A stretch of DNA of 6,094 bases from Rhodothermota bacterium (GTDB taxonomy: Bacteria; Hydrogenedentota; Hydrogenedentia; Hydrogenedentales; GCA-2746185). The stretch covers positions 1-6,094 of the forward strand of contig VFKU01000524.1 in NCBI GenBank assembly GCA_009885415.1. The letters are read 5' to 3'. The notes beneath the pieces were generated by a model. It saw nothing but the letters and a program-made list of their open reading frames with translations, was not told the origin of the DNA and did no database searches. Below, one piece after another: positions 4,132 through 6,094 of the stretch; positions within the stretch are counted from its first letter, which is position 1; every line of letters begins with the position of its first letter. The position numbers and the translations under genes were made by a program.

Positions 4132-6094
4132 ATGGGGGTCATGCCCACAGTTTCGTCCGATCGCCGGTGCGAAATCGCCGGCATCGCCGCGCTCGCCCTC
4201 ACCTTCGCCCTTTTCATCATGCTCGCCATGGATCGCTACCAGGGCCAGAGCATCCGCTCCATCACCGATCTCGGTGCCGGCGGCACCATGATTGCCGGCG
4301 CGCTCTACCTCCTCCTCGGCCGTGCTGCCCACGTCCTATATATCGTCACCGGCGCCTGGGGCATCATGCTCGTCCGGCACCAACCCCTCGATCGCGTCTG
4401 GAGCCGCTTCCTCGGCGTCTTCCTGATGATCGCCTCCACGGCCGGATTCATCCAGAACGCCTTCGACAATGGCACCAAACCCGGCGGCATGGTCGGCGGC
4501 TTCGTCGTGTATCTCTTCAGCGGCATGTTCGGCGCGGGCGGCACCGCCGTCATCACGATCACCTTCACCCTCATCGGCACCCTGCTCGCCACGGAATTTC
4601 TTTTCGTACGCCTGCTCCAGGGCGCCTGGTCCACGCTAAACCTCGTTATTCGCTCGATCGAAGACATGCGCAGGGAGTATCTCGGCGCGCGCGCCGATCG
4701 CAGCGAGAAGAAAAACAAGCGTGCCAAAGTCATCAACGTCAAACCCGAACCCCGCGACGGCGAGGAAGACGACGTCTCGCTCTTTCAGTCGGTTGCCTCG
4801 CTCTTGACGCCCCGCAAGCGAAAGATTCAAGAAGTCGCCGACAAGCCGCGTCGCGCACGCCGCCCGGTAGAGGAGGTTCCTGCAACCGCTTCTACTGCGG
4901 CGTCCCCGGCAACGCGAACGACGCCCGCGGTGCACGGCGCGGAAGCGCGGCAGGAGAAGGCCGAAGTCGAACAACTCGAATTCGACGGTGCGGCCAAAGG
5001 TCCGGCGATCTACATCTCCACCCGCCCCGAGGCCGACCCGAACAAGACCCCGGAAAAACGGGCCCTGCGGCGAAAGGCCTACGAGGAAGAGCTTCCCGCG
5101 GACTACAAATACCCAAAGAAATACACGAAACCGCCCATGTCGCTCTTTGACCAACCGGTGCGCGAGCCCGGCCCGGACGTCTCCGCGCAGCTCCGCGAGA
5201 CCGCGCTCCAACTCGAGGAAACCCTCAAGACTTTCGGCATCGACGCCGACGTGACCGACATCGTGCGCGGGCCAACGATCACGCGCTACGAACTTGAGCC
5301 CGCCTCCGGCGTGAAGGTCAGCCGCTTCATGGCGCTCGCCGACGACATCGCGCTCGCGCTCAAGGCGCACGGCATTCGCATCGAGGCGCCCATCCCCGGC
5401 AAGGGCCGCGTCGGCATCGAAATCCCCAATGAGCGCTGCGAGCCCGTCGCCATCCGCGAACTGCTTGAGTCCGATATTTTCCTCGCCGACAAGAGCCGCC
5501 TGCCGCTGGCCATGGGTAAAGACATCGCTGGCGACGTGCTGCTCGCGGATCTCGCCTCGATGCCGCACTTGCTCGTCGCCGGCGCCACCGGCAGCGGCAA
5601 GACCGTCTTCGTCAAGACGATCCTCGCCAGTCTCTTGGCCACAAAGTCGCCCGACGAATTGCAGCTCATTCTTATCGATCCGAAAATGGTCGAACTCTCC
5701 ATCTTCAACGACATCCCGCACCTCACCACGCCGGTCGTGATCGATCCCAAGAAGGCCGCGGCCGCGCTCGGCTGGCTCATCCACGAGATGGAACAGCGCT
5801 ACGAACTCTTCACGCACCTGCGCGTGCGCAACATCGACGTGTACAACGAGAGCGTCGAAAACGGCGAGATCGAAGTCGAGTCCAGCGGCGGCGAAGAAGG
5901 CGAAAACGTTGTCTCGATCCGCAAGCTGCCCTACATCGTCTGCGTTATCGACGAGCTCGCCGACCTCATGATGCTCGCCCGCGCCGAAGTCGAAGACGCC
6001 ATCTTCCGCCTCGCCCAGCTCGCCCGCGCGGTCGGCATCCACCTCATCATCGCCACCCAGCGCCCCTCCGTCGACGTGCTCACCGGCGTCATCA
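4132..6094 (+). CDS. ftsK: FtsK/SpoIIIE-family DNA translocase, N-terminal 654 residues; 3' end outside window
   Basis: FtsK is a septum-anchored, ATP-driven DNA pump that clears and aligns chromosome ends at division. Frame 1 is open from 4132 to the right edge. Several hydrophobic stretches lie within residues 15-160 (about 15-33, 51-80, 92-108, 118-158), fitting the family's membrane anchor. A charged, Pro/Ala-rich linker covers about 180-345, far shorter than the roughly 600-residue linker of E. coli. The motor follows: the alpha/beta part with GPTITRYELEP (380-390), Walker A GATGSGKT (484-491), IDPKMVELSIFNDIPHL (515-531), Walker B VIDELADLMM (605-614) and ATQRPSVDVLTG (641-652). An acidic insertion lies at 571-592. 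The rest of the motor and any C-terminal gamma (DNA-sequence reading) domain are beyond the window. GGGGGA at 4115-4120 is 11 nt before ATG 4132; ATG 4141 and GTG 4072 are in-frame alternatives, and TAA at 4060-4062 bounds the frame upstream. Confidence 0.95.
   Translation, partial: MGVMPTVSSDRRCEIAGIAALALTFALFIMLAMDRYQGQSIRSITDLGAGGTMIAGALYLLLGRAAHVLYIVTGAWGIMLVRHQPLDRVWSRFLGVFLMIASTAGFIQNAFDNGTKPGGMVGGFVVYLFSGMFGAGGTAVITITFTLIGTLLATEFLFVRLLQGAWSTLNLVIRSIEDMRREYLGARADRSEKKNKRAKVINVKPEPRDGEEDDVSLFQSVASLLTPRKRKIQEVADKPRRARRPVEEVPATASTAASPATRTTPAVHGAEARQEKAEVEQLEFDGAAKGPAIYISTRPEADPNKTPEKRALRRKAYEEELPADYKYPKKYTKPPMSLFDQPVREPGPDVSAQLRETALQLEETLKTFGIDADVTDIVRGPTITRYELEPASGVKVSRFMALADDIALALKAHGIRIEAPIPGKGRVGIEIPNERCEPVAIRELLESDIFLADKSRLPLAMGKDIAGDVLLADLASMPHLLVAGATGSGKTVFVKTILASLLATKSPDELQLILIDPKMVELSIFNDIPHLTTPVVIDPKKAAAALGWLIHEMEQRYELFTHLRVRNIDVYNESVENGEIEVESSGGEEGENVVSIRKLPYIVCVIDELADLMMLARAEVEDAIFRLAQLARAVGIHLIIATQRPSVDVLTGVI

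Noticed and set aside
4167..5150. Open frame of 327 codons on the + strand overlapping the start of ftsK
   Set aside because: The product is overwhelmingly Arg/His/Pro, a typical out-of-frame reading of GC-rich DNA. The ftsK frame has membrane segments and then true motor motifs.
4636..6042. Long open frame of 468 codons on the - strand opposite ftsK
   Set aside because: It lies fully opposite a confident ftsK motor domain. Its product is rich in Asp/Glu/Gly/Arg/Val with no recognisable motif, as expected for the complement of GC-rich coding sequence.

Overview
This is a GC-rich window of about 6.1 kb with one strand in use. All six genes read on the + strand and look like ordinary bacterial chromosomal housekeeping genes. 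Two of them run off the window: nadC at the left edge and ftsK at the right edge. I see no rRNA, tRNA, CRISPR array, insertion sequence or phage gene. LPS-export genes imply a Gram-negative (diderm) organism. The gene order, the high GC and the mostly weak Shine-Dalgarno sequences would suit a deep-branching lineage such as Planctomycetota (Phycisphaerae-like) or a relative. That placement is a guess from general impression, not a demonstrated one.

Bases 1-3850 form a tight, probably co-transcribed cluster. It starts with the 3' part of nadC (quinolinate phosphoribosyltransferase, NAD synthesis), then birA (class I biotin-protein ligase), then coaX (type III pantothenate kinase, CoA synthesis). 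These are followed by a signal-peptide-bearing LptC/LptA-like periplasmic protein and lptB (the ATPase of the LPS transporter). Gaps are 7 nt, 3 nt, an ATGA overlap and 19 nt. The first three genes make or attach cofactors (NAD, biotin, CoA). Biotin and CoA both feed acetyl-CoA carboxylase and hence lipid synthesis. The last two move lipopolysaccharide to the outer membrane.

Bases 3851-4131 are the only sizeable non-coding gap. It is visibly richer in A+T than its flanks and carries two promoter-like hexamer pairs and two short inverted repeats sharing TAATCA. From 4132 to the right edge runs the first 654 residues of an FtsK/SpoIIIE DNA translocase: N-terminal membrane segments, a charged linker, and the motor domain with Walker A and Walker B. 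The window ends inside the motor domain.

Nothing here amounts to a clearly undescribed system. The points most worth checking are the one-stop-codon, same-frame junction of birA and coaX, the single long two-part LptC/LptA-like protein, the acidic insertion near Walker B of FtsK, and the regulatory-looking gap in front of ftsK.
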